A DNA stretch of 64,000 bases from Tetraselmis striata (Eukaryota; Chlorophyta; Chlorodendrophyceae; Chlorodendrales; Chlorodendraceae): positions 62,001-126,000 of the forward strand of contig VCJN01001679.1 of assembly GCA_006384855.1 (NCBI GenBank). The letters run 5' to 3'. Numbering within the stretch: position 1 is the first letter of the stretch; each line of letters begins with the position of its first letter. This document shows positions 63,933 to 64,000 of this stretch, one piece after another. The notes under the pieces are model-generated. The model was not told where the DNA came from, did not search any database, and saw only the letters and a list, made by a program, of their open reading frames with translations. The translations under genes and the position numbers were made by a program.

Positions 63933-64000
63933 CTGCGCCCGTGCACGGGGTTTTAGGGTGTCAGCGCCCATCAGCGCCCGCCTCAACATGTTGGGGGGGG

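Overview
The window is nuclear DNA from a eukaryote, most likely a large-genome alga. Genes are split into many short, GC-rich exons with GT/AG introns. Introns carry long C or G homopolymers and transposon debris. A short TTTAGGG-type array lies at 20.34 kb, and a secreted protein has a Ser/Pro-rich linker of the sort seen in algal wall glycoproteins. A green (prasinophyte-like) alga fits, but the sequence alone does not prove it. Host genes end in TAA, TAG and TGA, so the standard code is assumed.

Layout. 0.75-11.9 kb (+): the C-terminal half of an ABCC/MRP-type ABC transporter, 14 exons, whose first half lies left of the window. Its introns hold a dispersed GCATGCAACC repeat family. 12-15.4 kb: intergenic DNA with local duplications. 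15.6-17.5 kb and 21.2-23.1 kb (-): two YccF-family membrane proteins, each with six exons in frame, made by a segmental duplication. Between them are LINE debris, a 5'-truncated LINE tail with a 13-bp target-site duplication, and the telomere-like array. 23.7-27.6 kb (+): a nearly intact non-LTR retrotransposon ORF (reverse transcriptase plus a probable PD-(D/E)XK nuclease) with one in-frame TAG. 28.6-29.8 kb (+): an intact five-exon RimI-like N-acetyltransferase. 30.7-31.6 kb: a GATATA microsatellite. 33.6-34.3 kb: a truncated copy of the DNA transposon described next.

36.5-49.2 kb: a Ty3/gypsy chromovirus with 426/424-bp LTRs and an AGCCG target-site duplication. It carries an extra Rossmann-type, N6-adenine-methyltransferase-like domain between gag and protease. 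A 6.16-kb DNA transposon is nested between its RNase H and integrase. That transposon has near-30-bp terminal inverted repeats and a TGAC duplication. It holds two gene blocks, one on each strand: a protein resembling the DUF7869 group (probable transposase) and a multi-exon protein resembling beta-class DNA amino-methyltransferases. They are separated by a tandem array. This element is the best candidate here for an undescribed system.

51.0-54.7 kb (+): a signal-peptide-bearing, single-pass membrane protein with FYG repeats, Cys-rich and EGF-like modules. 57.9-62.7 kb (+): a complete six-exon WDR83/MORG1 WD40 protein. 63.5-63.9 kb (-): the last two exons of a small membrane protein running off the right edge. 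Host genes look functional. Most transposon genes carry stops or frame breaks. Exon boundaries were set by hand from GT/AG sites, reading phase and family conservation.
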